64,000 nt of DNA from Arthrobacter sp. M4 (GTDB lineage: Bacteria; Actinomycetota; Actinomycetes; Actinomycetales; Micrococcaceae). The stretch is taken from positions 1 through 64,000 of the forward strand of contig NZ_JAIWYX010000002.1 of NCBI RefSeq assembly GCF_020251205.1, given 5' to 3'. Both the position numbers and the translations under genes were made by a program. A model generated the notes under the pieces. It had not been told where the DNA came from. It searched no databases and saw only the letters and a program-made list of their open reading frames with translations. How positions within the stretch are numbered: the first letter of the stretch is position 1; every line of letters starts with the position of its first letter. This document shows positions 34,141-42,543 of this stretch, piece by piece.

Positions 34141-36417
34141 ATGGGCCTGAAGCAGTCAGTGGTCATCGTCAACGAGTTCAGTGTGCCGCTGCCCGGCGGC
34201 AAGGGGTCCCGGGGCGGCACCCCCGGCGACTACGTCACCCGGTACATGGCGCGCGAGCAGGCGACTGAGTCGCTCGCGCCGATCCAGCGGCTGCGCACGG
34301 ACGACTTCATCCTGCGCTACATGGCCCGCGAGAGCGCGGTCGAGCGCGCCGGGACGAGCAGGGTCGAGGCCAAGACAACAATGCGCCAGGCCCAGGGCGA
34401 TGGCGGCGTGGCCTTCGGCTACGGCTCAGTGTCGCTCTCCGACGAGCAGCTGCGGGCTGCGTCCCGGGACATCCAGAAACACTTCGAGAGCGGCAAGACG
34501 GCGCTGAAGACCGTGCTCTCCTTCGATGAGGAATACCTGAAACGGCACCGCATCGTCGGCGAGGACTTTCACTGCGAAGGCCGCGGGGACTACCGCGGCC
34601 ACATCGACCAGATGAAGCTGCGGATGGCGATCATGCACGGGCTGGAGCGGATGAGCTCGGGCACGAGCGGTTTTGACGACCTGCGTTACGTCGGCGTGAT
34701 CCAGGTCGACACCGAGCACGTCCACTGTCACCTGGCGATGGTCGATGCCGGACACGGCCACCTGGCCAAGGACGGCACCCAGCGGGGCAAGCTTTTGGAC
34801 CGGCACAAGTCCCGGTTGCGGCGCGGCGTGGACGCCTGGCTGGACGAGAAGCAGGCCGTCGCGCACCTGTCCAGCGCCGTCGGTTACGAGCGCAGGAACG
34901 TGACGACCTTCATCAAGCGCTGGGCACACGAGCGCATGCGCTCAGAGGCCCTCCCCCAGTTCCTGCTGGCCTGCCTGCCCGCCGACCGCTCGCTGTGGCG
35001 CGCCGGAACCAACGATCTGCGGATGCGCAAAGCCAACCGCCTGGTCTCCGAGCTGGTGGCCGAGCAGCTGGAGCGGCCGGGCTCTCCGCTGCCGGCGGCA
35101 ATGGAGAGGGTCGTCGAGTACGCCAATCAGCGCCGCGAGGCCGAGGGCCTGCCCACCGACGCGTGGCAGCGCCTGGTCGACGCGGGCCGCAACCAGATCA
35201 CCGAGCGGGCGGTCAACGGGGTCTACCAGATGCTGCGCGCCCTGCCCGAGGAGGAGCTGCGGGTGCGTACGCCGATGCTTGAGGTGATGGGTATGGACTA
35301 CGCCGAGATGGCCGCCCTGGCCGCAGAGCGCCAGCAGCAGCACGGCAGCTCGGAGGACGATGTCGTCTCCTTCGGCTTCCGGCTGCGCAGCTATGCCTCC
35401 CGCCTGCAGCATCACAAGTCCAAGGCCAGCGCCTACCGCGACCTGGCCCGGCAATGGGAGCGTGCCGAGAAGGCCGAAGTGGCGGTAGAGGACTCCCGGC
35501 CGCTCTACGACTTCTACCGCTACGAAGAGGACTGGCACCGGCGGGTGATGAGCAAGTACCAGCACTTCCTGCCGTTTGTCGGCGACGCCAGCCAGTGGTA
35601 CGCCCAGCAGCAGGAGGTCGCCGCGTACGGCCAGCGCCTGCTCTCACTGATGGCGCTGCGCCAGGACGCCTCGCTGCAGCGGATGAAGGACGCCGACCAG
35701 GCCGAGGAGATGGGCCGCGAGATCTACGGCCAGCCCGGCGGACGGCACCTGACCGCGGGCAAGGCCGGACGGGCGGTGCTGGACGCGCGCATCGAGACGA
35801 TGAAGCAGGTCTACGACGAACGGCTCCAGGAGCTGCGCACCGACCTGGCCGACTCGGGGCTGGTGCTCGTCGCCGGTCCTGCTGACCAGCGCAGCGCCGT
35901 CGCCGGCGGGGATCCGGAGGTCTCCACCCAGCTGTCGATCGAGACCGGGACGGTGCACCCCTTCGACGAGGTCAAGGCACTGGACCTGCATCACCTGGGC
36001 TACGACTTCGTGGCCGATGTCGAGATCGGCGAGCGGGCCCGGCGGGAGTTCACCGCAGCCGCGGCCGAACGCCGCCGGCTGCTGCTGGCGGCCATGGAGT
36101 ACCTCGACCAGTCGGGCCAGTCCGAGGCGATCGCCGACCTCCCGGTCGACGACGTCGCCGCGATGACCCGGGTCTCGCGGGAACTGGTTCCGGTGGAGGA
36201 CGGCTCCACGCGGCCGGTTCTGCGTTCGAGGATCGCGGCGCTGCGCGAAGAGCAGGAACAGACGGCCCGGATGCGCCGGTCGAAGGCCTCCTCGCTCGAC
36301 GCCGGTCTGGTGGTGCGTGTCCAGCAGCGGGTCGACGCCGCGGTGGCTGGTGCCGGTGTCCTCCCCGGCCCCGAGCAGGAGCCGGCAGGACGGTCCGACG
36401 GCATCCAGCATGAGTAG
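34141..36417 (+). CDS. MobP/MobL-like relaxase
   Basis: The 758-residue protein is the likely initiator of DNA transfer: it nicks oriT and stays bound to the 5' end. The metal-binding 3H motif is HVHCH (His193, His195, His197) in IQVDTEHVHCHLAMVDAG. The N-terminus carries GDYVTRYMARE with Tyr31 and Tyr35 as candidate nucleophiles, a pattern of the MobP2/MobL relaxases. The remaining 500 residues are mostly helical without clear primase motifs. Two REQ-like repeats (TRYMAREQ, LRYMARES) occur near the N-terminus. It follows its own terminator and probably has its own promoter. Confidence 0.83.
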   Translation: MGLKQSVVIVNEFSVPLPGGKGSRGGTPGDYVTRYMAREQATESLAPIQRLRTDDFILRYMARESAVERAGTSRVEAKTTMRQAQGDGGVAFGYGSVSLSDEQLRAASRDIQKHFESGKTALKTVLSFDEEYLKRHRIVGEDFHCEGRGDYRGHIDQMKLRMAIMHGLERMSSGTSGFDDLRYVGVIQVDTEHVHCHLAMVDAGHGHLAKDGTQRGKLLDRHKSRLRRGVDAWLDEKQAVAHLSSAVGYERRNVTTFIKRWAHERMRSEALPQFLLACLPADRSLWRAGTNDLRMRKANRLVSELVAEQLERPGSPLPAAMERVVEYANQRREAEGLPTDAWQRLVDAGRNQITERAVNGVYQMLRALPEEELRVRTPMLEVMGMDYAEMAALAAERQQQHGSSEDDVVSFGFRLRSYASRLQHHKSKASAYRDLARQWERAEKAEVAVEDSRPLYDFYRYEEDWHRRVMSKYQHFLPFVGDASQWYAQQQEVAAYGQRLLSLMALRQDASLQRMKDADQAEEMGREIYGQPGGRHLTAGKAGRAVLDARIETMKQVYDERLQELRTDLADSGLVLVAGPADQRSAVAGGDPEVSTQLSIETGTVHPFDEVKALDLHHLGYDFVADVEIGERARREFTAAAAERRRLLLAAMEYLDQSGQSEAIADLPVDDVAAMTRVSRELVPVEDGSTRPVLRSRIAALREEQEQTARMRRSKASSLDAGLVVRVQQRVDAAVAGAGVLPGPEQEPAGRSDGIQHE

Positions 36418-36454
36418 GGACACGAGTTGAAAGATCATTCAAATGGTTGCGGAA

Positions 36455-36484
36455 TGCTCTATAGGAGTATTAGTGTATAGAGCA
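36455..36484. repeat. Inverted repeat TGCTCTATA-N12-TATAGAGCA, operator or oriT candidate
   Basis: The 9-bp perfect arms lie in the 159-nt gap after the relaxase gene, together with CATTCAAATGG at 36,436-36,446 and a weaker TCGGCAG...CTGCCGA repeat (36,487-36,545). A-T-rich palindromes next to a relaxase gene are typical for oriT, but an operator for the downstream gene fits as well. Confidence 0.55.
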
Positions 36485-36576
36485 GTTCGGCAGGCACTTC
36501 GGGGCTTTGCTCGGACGACGTGAATGATCAAGGCCGTTCTGCCGAGTGGCGGACGGAACGACGAAAGGACGAGATC

Positions 36577-37116
36577 ATGGCACTTCTCAAGGGCAAGGGC
36601 GCAATGACCGGGGTCAACCTCATCGCCAAGGTCTATGACAACGGCGCGACCAAGGACGGCAAGTCGCACTACGCCGACATCCAGGTCGACGCCCGCGACT
36701 CGCGCGGACCGGAGCAGAGCAACCTGCACCTGAAGTCCGAGCGCGTGAAGGGCCCGGACGGCAAGGAGCGCTTCGCCAACACCGCCCCCTACTCGGTGGG
36801 CCAGCTGGAGGAGATCGTCAAGGCCGCGGGCCCGAATACGGAGCCGCTGCTCAACAAGGACGGCGAGAAGGTCGGCACCGTCTACGGCTTCAAGGGCAAC
36901 GTGATGCCGGCCTCGCGCGGCACCGGTCTGGTGGTCAACACCAAGTCCGTGGAGGCCAGCGACTTCAAGGTCGACGCCAAGACCCTGGACAACCAGTTCG
37001 CCTCCATGAAGGCGGCCAAGGAGGCCCAGTCGGCTGCCAAGCAGAGCCAGGCCGGTCCGGAGCAGACCGCCCAGGCCGAGCAGGTCGTCGAGGCCGAGGC
37101 CCCCGCGGTCGGCTGA
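36577..37116 (+). CDS. Hypothetical protein, possibly single-stranded-DNA-related
   Basis: The 179-residue protein starts at ATG 36,577 with AAAGGAC upstream. Strand-rich residues 1-125 contain GVNLIAKVYDNGATKDGKSHYADIQ-like segments and end in VMPASRGTGLVVNTKS; a helical Ala/Gln/Glu tail follows. Size, beta-rich N-terminus and acidic tail recall single-strand-binding proteins, but no SSB signature is visible, so this stays a hint. It has its own promoter region and its own strong terminator, suggesting high independent expression. Confidence 0.5.
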   Translation: MALLKGKGAMTGVNLIAKVYDNGATKDGKSHYADIQVDARDSRGPEQSNLHLKSERVKGPDGKERFANTAPYSVGQLEEIVKAAGPNTEPLLNKDGEKVGTVYGFKGNVMPASRGTGLVVNTKSVEASDFKVDAKTLDNQFASMKAAKEAQSAAKQSQAGPEQTAQAEQVVEAEAPAVG

Positions 37117-37145
37117 CACCGATCCACGGCTCAGCAGAACTCATT

Positions 37146-37181
37146 GAAAGGCCCCCGGAGAGACCTCTCCGGGGGCCTTTC
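37146..37181 (+). terminator. Terminator after the 36,577 gene
   Basis: GAAAGGCCCCCGGAGAG pairs with CTCTCCGGGGGCCTTTC almost completely, leaving a very short loop. A similar GGCCCCCGGA stem recurs at 38,325-38,352. Confidence 0.85.
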
Positions 37182-37203
37182 GCATAGAGAGGAACGAATC
37201 ATC

Positions 37204-37998
37204 ATGGCAGATCTCAGTAAAGGTTCCCAGGGCCGACCGGAGCACGGCCAGCGCCCGACGTCGTACACGCCCGAGCAGCTGGCGGCGATCCGCGGGGCCA
37301 CCCCCGATACCGGAGAGCAGCGGGGCCCGAGCTCACAGGCGGGCCTCGGCGCGGTGCGGGGTCCCCGATACAGCGTGCCCTCCTCCCCCGCTCCCGGCCA
37401 GCCGGGCTCGAGGTTCAACCCAAACGTGGTCGAGCGGCGGCCGCGCCCGCAGGCTGAGCCGGCACCGGGGATGATCACTTCAGCGGATGTGCCGAAGCCG
37501 GAATCGTCCCGGCAGGAGCAGCCCCAGGCGAAGCAGGCCCATGCCGGCGGCACGGTTCAGGGTCCGGTGAAGGTCCCGCTCACCCAGCGGGCTGCCGGGT
37601 CGAAGGTCGGACAGGCCGTGCAGTCCGCGGGCCTCCGCGAGGGAGCCAGGCGGCTCGGCACCGAGGCCATGCAGGATGCCGCGGCCCACGCCCAACGTGC
37701 CCAGCAGTCCGGCGCATTGACCAGGGGCGTCGCCGCCAGCGCCGCCAGGGGAGCTGCCGTGGGTGCAGCCCGCGGGCTGCACACGGAGCTGGCCGGACAT
37801 GGTGGACAGAAGGCCCCCCAGGGCTCCGCTGCCGGGGCGGACCTGGTCGGGCGGATGGGCTCGGTTGTCGGCCGTGGTGCTCAGGAGCAGCTGCCGGGCA
37901 CCTCGCCGCAGGGACGGAAGCCGGTCAGCGAGAGGTACGACTATCAGTTCGAGGGCCAGGGCGGGCCCGAGGGCACCGAGCCGCAGCGCGGGGCCTGA
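37204..37998 (+). CDS. Low-complexity hypothetical protein with C-terminal SERYDYQFE motif
   Basis: The 264-residue protein is Ala-, Gly-, Pro- and Gln-rich and largely disordered in appearance; residues 155-205 contain small-residue helices. Near the C-terminus it has KPVSERYDYQFEGQ, matching LSERYDYQFEQ in the next gene. GAGAGGAA precedes ATG 37,204. The shared motif suggests docking to the same partner or a T4SS substrate signal. Function unknown. Confidence 0.5.
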   Translation: MADLSKGSQGRPEHGQRPTSYTPEQLAAIRGATPDTGEQRGPSSQAGLGAVRGPRYSVPSSPAPGQPGSRFNPNVVERRPRPQAEPAPGMITSADVPKPESSRQEQPQAKQAHAGGTVQGPVKVPLTQRAAGSKVGQAVQSAGLREGARRLGTEAMQDAAAHAQRAQQSGALTRGVAASAARGAAVGAARGLHTELAGHGGQKAPQGSAAGADLVGRMGSVVGRGAQEQLPGTSPQGRKPVSERYDYQFEGQGGPEGTEPQRGA

Positions 37999-38023
37999 GA
38001 CAGGAACGGAGGAGGAGAAGGCT

Positions 38024-38296
38024 ATGGCGACGAACGATCCCAGCCCACTGAGCGGCACGAGCCTGCTGAAGCTGGGCCTGGACGAGATCACGGCCCCGGA
38101 CGAGGGCAAGGACATGTGGGCGGAGGCCGGGCGCGCCCTGGTCGACCGCGTGGGTGCCTCGATGCGTCAGCAGCGCGTGGCGAACGAGCGGGCATGGCGC
38201 GACCGGGAGTCCAGCAGGCCGCTGAGCGAGCGGTACGACTACCAGTTCGAGCAGGATGGGGCTTCGTCCCAGGACGACCGCCAGCAGGGGCTGTGA
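38024..38296 (+). CDS. Small hypothetical protein with SERYDYQFE motif
   Basis: The 90-residue acidic protein has GGAGGAG just upstream of ATG 38,024. It is mostly helical (KDMWAEAGRALVDRVGASMRQ) and has RPLSERYDYQFEQDG near the C-terminus, the same motif as in the preceding gene 25 bases upstream. Both are followed by a shared terminator. Function unknown. Confidence 0.5.
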   Translation: MATNDPSPLSGTSLLKLGLDEITAPDEGKDMWAEAGRALVDRVGASMRQQRVANERAWRDRESSRPLSERYDYQFEQDGASSQDDRQQGL

Positions 38297-38324
38297 CAGC
38301 ACCCCTACGGAGTGAATGGCCAGG

Positions 38325-38352
38325 AGGCCCCCGGATACGAGTCCGGGGGCCT
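38325..38352 (+). terminator. Terminator before the AAA ATPase gene
   Basis: AGGCCCCCGGA (38,325-38,335) pairs with TCCGGGGGCCT (38,342-38,352) around a 6-nt loop, followed by TTCG. Confidence 0.85.
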
Positions 38353-38375
38353 TTCGCTGTCCTATCACAGTCGAG

Positions 38376-38397
38376 CCGAATGGTGTCATGATAGACT
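38376..38397 (+). promoter_or_regulatory. Promoter region with CCGAATGG and TAGACT
   Basis: CCGAATGG (reverse of CCATTCGG) is followed after 8 bases by TAGACT (38,392-38,397), and then by TTTCGACTGATCTATC. The leader to ATG 38,450 is about 45 nt. Confidence 0.5.
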
Positions 38398-38449
38398 TTC
38401 GACTGATCTATCAGATGAATTCAAGTCTTGGCGAGAGGTCTTCCACGGC

Positions 38450-40216
38450 ATGTTCCATGAAGTGCACCTGAATGAGGGCTATCCGCTCCTGTCGAAGCTG
38501 TCGGACCCGCTCAAGAGGGCCGAGCGCGAGATCGTCGGCCGCGAGCACGAGAAGCTCCAGCTGCTGGCCTCGATGAGCAGGCCGGAGCTGTGCAACGCCC
38601 TGCTCCTGGCCGAGGCAGGTACGGGTAAGACCGCTCTCGTCCAGGCCACGATGGCCGCTGACGCCGAGCGGCTCTATCTCGAGGTCGATCCGTCCCGGAT
38701 GATCTCCGAGGCCGGCGACTCGGACCGCATGGCCGCCATGCTCAAGGGCTTCTTCGACGAGGCCGAGCACTTCGTGGCGGACGAGAAGCAGGAGCTGGTC
38801 CTGTTCATCGACGAGTTCCACCAGATCATCCAGCTTTCCGACGCTGCGGTTGAGGCGATCAAGCCGGTGCTGGCGGCCTCCGGGGCACGCGGCATCCGAA
38901 TCATCGCCGCGACGACCTATGACGAGTTCCACAAGCACATTGCGCCGAATCAGCCGCTGGTTGAACGACTGCAGCGCATCAACCTGACGCCGCCGGACCA
39001 GGAAACGACGATCCGGATTCTGCAGGGCATGGCCGAGCACTACGACGTCGCCGACCAGTTCTACGACGACCACATCTATCGGCAGATCTATGAGTACACC
39101 GAGCGCTACATGCCGGCGAGCTCGCAGCCGCGCAAGTCGATCCTGGTGCTGGACAGCATGGTTGGCTGGCACCGCCTCACCAAGCGGGCGCTGGACCGCG
39201 ATCTGCTCTCGGACGTGCTCCAGGAGTCTCTGGGCGTCAACGTTGCCTTCAAGGTCGACGGCGCGAAGATCAAGGAGCAGCTGGACTCGAAGGTGTTCAG
39301 CCAGGACCTGGCCACGCGTGCGGTCGCGCGCCGGCTGCAGCTGTCGGTCGCGGACCTGAACGACAAGGGCCGGCCGGAGGCCTCGCTGCTGTTCACGGGG
39401 TCGACCGGCGTGGGTAAGACCGAGCTTGCCAAGCAGCTGGCACGGCTGCTCTTCGGTGACGACCAGCGCCACCTGATCCGCTTCGACATGTCCGAGTACG
39501 CCCAGGACTCCTCGATGGACCTGTTCCGCTCCGAGCTGACGAAGCGGGTCTGGGATCTCTCGCACGCCGTACTGCTGTTCGACGAGGTCGAGAAGGCCTC
39601 GGCGATGGTCACCCGCCTGCTGCTGCAGGTGCTCGACGACGGCCGGCTCTCCGACGACAACAACCGTGAGGTCAGCTTCCTGAACACCTACATCGTCATG
39701 ACGACGAACGCAGGCTCGGAGATTTACAAGACCATCGCGCAGTACGCGGCCGACGACACGGGCTCGGGCGAGCAGCTACTGAAGTACGACAAGCTCATCC
39801 GCCGCTCGATCACCGAGACCTCGGCGGATAACCGCTTCCCGCCCGAGCTGCTGGGCCGTATCGACGCCATCGTCCCGTTCCAGCCGCTCTCTGAGGACAC
39901 GCAGCGCAAGATCGTGCGCAACAAGCTGCGCCACATGGTGCAGGAGGTCCTCATCAAGCACAACGTGCGGGTGGACATCGACCAGAGGGTCCTGCAGTAC
40001 CTCATCGACGACAAGGGCGACACCGACTCCAATGCCGGCGGTGCCCGTGGCGCGGTGGCGAAGATGACCGACGAGGTCACCACCGGAGTGGCGACGTTCA
40101 TCAACGAGCATCCGTCTGAGCGGCGGATCCGGATCGACGTTGTCGGCGAGCTGGCGAGCGACCACAAGGACATGCTCACCTCCGATGCGTGCATCGAGGT
40201 GAGCGCCGTGCGCTGA
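38450..40216 (+). CDS. Two-domain Clp/Hsp100-like AAA+ ATPase
   Basis: The 588-residue protein has D1 with Walker A AEAGTGKT (residues 54-61) and Walker B LVLFIDEFHQI, and D2 with Walker A GSTGVGKT (317-324), Walker B AVLLFDEVEKA and the sensor-2/arginine part ELLGRIDAIVPFQPLSEDTQRKI. This is the ClpA/ClpB core without the usual N-terminal domain or ClpB middle domain; normal ClpB has about 850 residues. No ClpP-binding loop was identified. It could unfold relaxase or other transfer substrates, or replace a VirB11/VirB4-like motor; both are inference. It has its own promoter region. Confidence 0.8.
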   Translation: MFHEVHLNEGYPLLSKLSDPLKRAEREIVGREHEKLQLLASMSRPELCNALLLAEAGTGKTALVQATMAADAERLYLEVDPSRMISEAGDSDRMAAMLKGFFDEAEHFVADEKQELVLFIDEFHQIIQLSDAAVEAIKPVLAASGARGIRIIAATTYDEFHKHIAPNQPLVERLQRINLTPPDQETTIRILQGMAEHYDVADQFYDDHIYRQIYEYTERYMPASSQPRKSILVLDSMVGWHRLTKRALDRDLLSDVLQESLGVNVAFKVDGAKIKEQLDSKVFSQDLATRAVARRLQLSVADLNDKGRPEASLLFTGSTGVGKTELAKQLARLLFGDDQRHLIRFDMSEYAQDSSMDLFRSELTKRVWDLSHAVLLFDEVEKASAMVTRLLLQVLDDGRLSDDNNREVSFLNTYIVMTTNAGSEIYKTIAQYAADDTGSGEQLLKYDKLIRRSITETSADNRFPPELLGRIDAIVPFQPLSEDTQRKIVRNKLRHMVQEVLIKHNVRVDIDQRVLQYLIDDKGDTDSNAGGARGAVAKMTDEVTTGVATFINEHPSERRIRIDVVGELASDHKDMLTSDACIEVSAVR

Positions 40217-40239
40217 TCTGCGCCAGCGACCATTGCGGG

Positions 40240-40297
40240 CCATTCGGCATCGTGTCGGATTGCCTATCATTGCACCTATCGACTCATAGGCGATAGG
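40240..40297 (+). promoter_or_regulatory. Control region before the coiled-coil gene
   Basis: The region contains CCATTCGG (40,240-40,247), TCGACTCAT (40,279-40,287) and the inverted repeat CCTATCG-N9-CGATAGG (40,275-40,297), which encloses the second motif. ATG 40,349 follows 51 bases later. Confidence 0.5.
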
Positions 40298-40348
40298 ATA
40301 CTCATATACCAGGCGAACTGCGTTTCATCATCGAAGGGATCGACACCA

Positions 40349-42418
40349 ATGGGCATTCTGGGCACGGCTGCGGGAAGCCGGAACAAGGATCGGAAGAAGA
40401 AGCCTGACGAGCTGCTGTCGTCCGTGGTCAGGGAGACGGCGATCCCCGCAGCAGTCGAACTGCTGCGGTCGAACGCGAAGTTCGTCTTCCCCAGCGGCAC
40501 GGCGTGGGTCATGCTCGTGCTGGCCGCCGAGTCCATCGGCGGGCTGAGCAAGCGGCACGGCCGCGACGAGGCGAAGGGCTCGCTCATCGAGCTCATTGAC
40601 TCCGACCAGATCAAGACCGTCGCCACGGCAGAGATGCTGGGCGAAGAGGTCTTCGGCATCATCCCCAACACGGAGACGCTTGCGCGCATGGAGGAGTACT
40701 CGCTCCTGGCTGGCGCGGAGTACTCCTGGGCCGTCGTCTGGCAGAAGCCCAGCGGCGAGCTGCTGGTGGACCTGGTCGCCGAGGCCACGTTCAAGCAGGC
40801 CCAGGAGGTCGCTTCCGGCACGCTGAGCCTCGAGGAGGCTGTCGGAGCGCAGGCCTGGCGCGAGCACAGCGGCGTCACCACCGACGAGCCCGGGACCCTT
40901 CCCGTAGCGGACGCGGACGCTGTTGCTGCCGTGGACACCGCCGACGAGGGTGACCCGATCTTCGACTCGATCCCCGGCGGGGACGAGGGTACCGGTGACG
41001 AGCCGGTCTTCGACGCTGCGGGCGATGAGCCCGTGTTCGACGACGAAGCCGTCGACTTCGGAGACGAGGACGCGGCCCCGGTTGCGGTGGAGCCGGAGCC
41101 CGGCTTCGACGGCACGGCCGGCTTCGAGGAGTTCGACGAGGAGTCCGGTCCTGTGACCGCCGACGATACGGCGTACTCCCCGGCCGAGGAGGAAGCCGTC
41201 CTGCTGGAGAACCAGGAGCAGGTGCGCGAGGTCATCGCCCGCCGTTTCCTCTCCGAGGACCTGGACCTCGACGTGCGCCTGGACGAGTTCAATGCGACCT
41301 TCGCCATCGGCGCGCCGGTCGTGCAGATCGAGGTGCCGCAGGGTGCGACCGAATGGCTCGGCGACCAGGTCGCCCAGCTCAACCGGCAGGCCAACGCCGA
41401 CCTTGCCCAGCTGCGGTGGGCGCACGAGGACGAACTGCGCACGCTGTACGTGAACCTCATGTCGGCCCACGTCGAGCAGGTCATCCGTGACGTGGCCACC
41501 GACCGCGAGGGCTCGCGCTACAAGGCACTCAAGGACGGCACCGAGGCGGCGCACCGCGAGCGGGAGTCCGAGAAGGAACAGCGGATCCGCACCCGCAAGG
41601 CCGAGATCGTCCAGGACTACGAGGCCCAGGCGAAGAAGCTCGCCGAGCAGGCCGCCCTTCAGGCGGAGATCCAGTACAAGGAGCGCAACCGCTCCCGCAT
41701 GGAGCGCGAGCAGGCCGACGCCGTCGCCGAGATCGAGCGGGTGCTCGAGAACTCCTACTCGCACGACCGCCAGGAGATCCTGCGCGTGCGCCGCTCCGAC
41801 GCCGCCCTGAAGATGCAGGTCGGCACTACGCGGATCTTCGAGGTCCTGGCCGAGAAGCAGAAGGCCTACCTCGAGGCCGAGGAGCAGCGTCTGGGGCAGT
41901 GGAAGGCCGAGATCCAGCGGATCGTCGACGACAACCGCAAGGCGGACATCGCCCAGGCCGAGGCTCTGGCAGAGCACCAGCGCACCACCGACGAGATCGG
42001 CGTCCTGCGTCGCGAGCAGGAGGCGCTGCTGGAGTCGATCCGCAACGAGCACGCCGACCGCATCCGCCGGATGGAGGACGAGCTCGACCGCAACCGCAAG
42101 GACGCGATCACCCAGATGCAGGCCCGCGAGACGGAATGGCAGCACAGCCTGTCCCTCGAGAAGGAGAAGACCGACTCGGCCACGCAGCGCAACACGGACC
42201 TGCTGCAGCAGATGGAGGTTGTCGAGGACTCGGTCAAGCGCCGTTACGAGGCGCGGCTGGAGGAGATGGCTGCGGACAAGGAGTCCTACGCCAGCGAGCT
42301 GGCAAGGGCTTCGGAGATCCAGAGCCGCTACAACAAGATGCTCATCGCCCTGATCGTCGCGCTGCCCGTGCTCGGCGGCCTCGCCGGCTTCATCGGCGGG
42401 GCAGCCATGGGCGGCTGA
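40349..42418 (+). CDS. Long coiled-coil, tail-anchored membrane protein
   Basis: The 689-residue protein has an N-terminal alpha/beta domain of about 180 residues, an acidic linker with EPVFD/DEAVDFGDEDA-like repeats (180-300), a long charged coiled coil (about 390-665) and one C-terminal hydrophobic segment (MLIALIVALPVLGGLAGFIGGAAMG). The topology implies a cytoplasmic protein anchored by its tail. It sits between the AAA+ ATPase and the coupling protein, so a scaffold for the transfer machinery is plausible. Family not recognised. Confidence 0.6.
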   Translation: MGILGTAAGSRNKDRKKKPDELLSSVVRETAIPAAVELLRSNAKFVFPSGTAWVMLVLAAESIGGLSKRHGRDEAKGSLIELIDSDQIKTVATAEMLGEEVFGIIPNTETLARMEEYSLLAGAEYSWAVVWQKPSGELLVDLVAEATFKQAQEVASGTLSLEEAVGAQAWREHSGVTTDEPGTLPVADADAVAAVDTADEGDPIFDSIPGGDEGTGDEPVFDAAGDEPVFDDEAVDFGDEDAAPVAVEPEPGFDGTAGFEEFDEESGPVTADDTAYSPAEEEAVLLENQEQVREVIARRFLSEDLDLDVRLDEFNATFAIGAPVVQIEVPQGATEWLGDQVAQLNRQANADLAQLRWAHEDELRTLYVNLMSAHVEQVIRDVATDREGSRYKALKDGTEAAHRERESEKEQRIRTRKAEIVQDYEAQAKKLAEQAALQAEIQYKERNRSRMEREQADAVAEIERVLENSYSHDRQEILRVRRSDAALKMQVGTTRIFEVLAEKQKAYLEAEEQRLGQWKAEIQRIVDDNRKADIAQAEALAEHQRTTDEIGVLRREQEALLESIRNEHADRIRRMEDELDRNRKDAITQMQARETEWQHSLSLEKEKTDSATQRNTDLLQQMEVVEDSVKRRYEARLEEMAADKESYASELARASEIQSRYNKMLIALIVALPVLGGLAGFIGGAAMGG

Positions 42419-42443
42419 TCCGACTCGGAGATCGACGGGGTCT

Positions 42444-42477
42444 GACGGCGCATGGGGCTCGCACCCCGTGCGCCGTC
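42444..42477 (+). terminator. Hairpin between the coiled-coil gene and the coupling protein gene
   Basis: GACGGCGCATGGGG pairs with CCCCGTGCGCCGTC with one wobble, around a 6-nt CTCGCA loop. Confidence 0.7.
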
Positions 42478-42543
42478 GGCGTCTTCCGGGATCACAACAG
42501 GCGCAGGACACACAGACACACGTGGAAACAGGCAGGGAGAACC

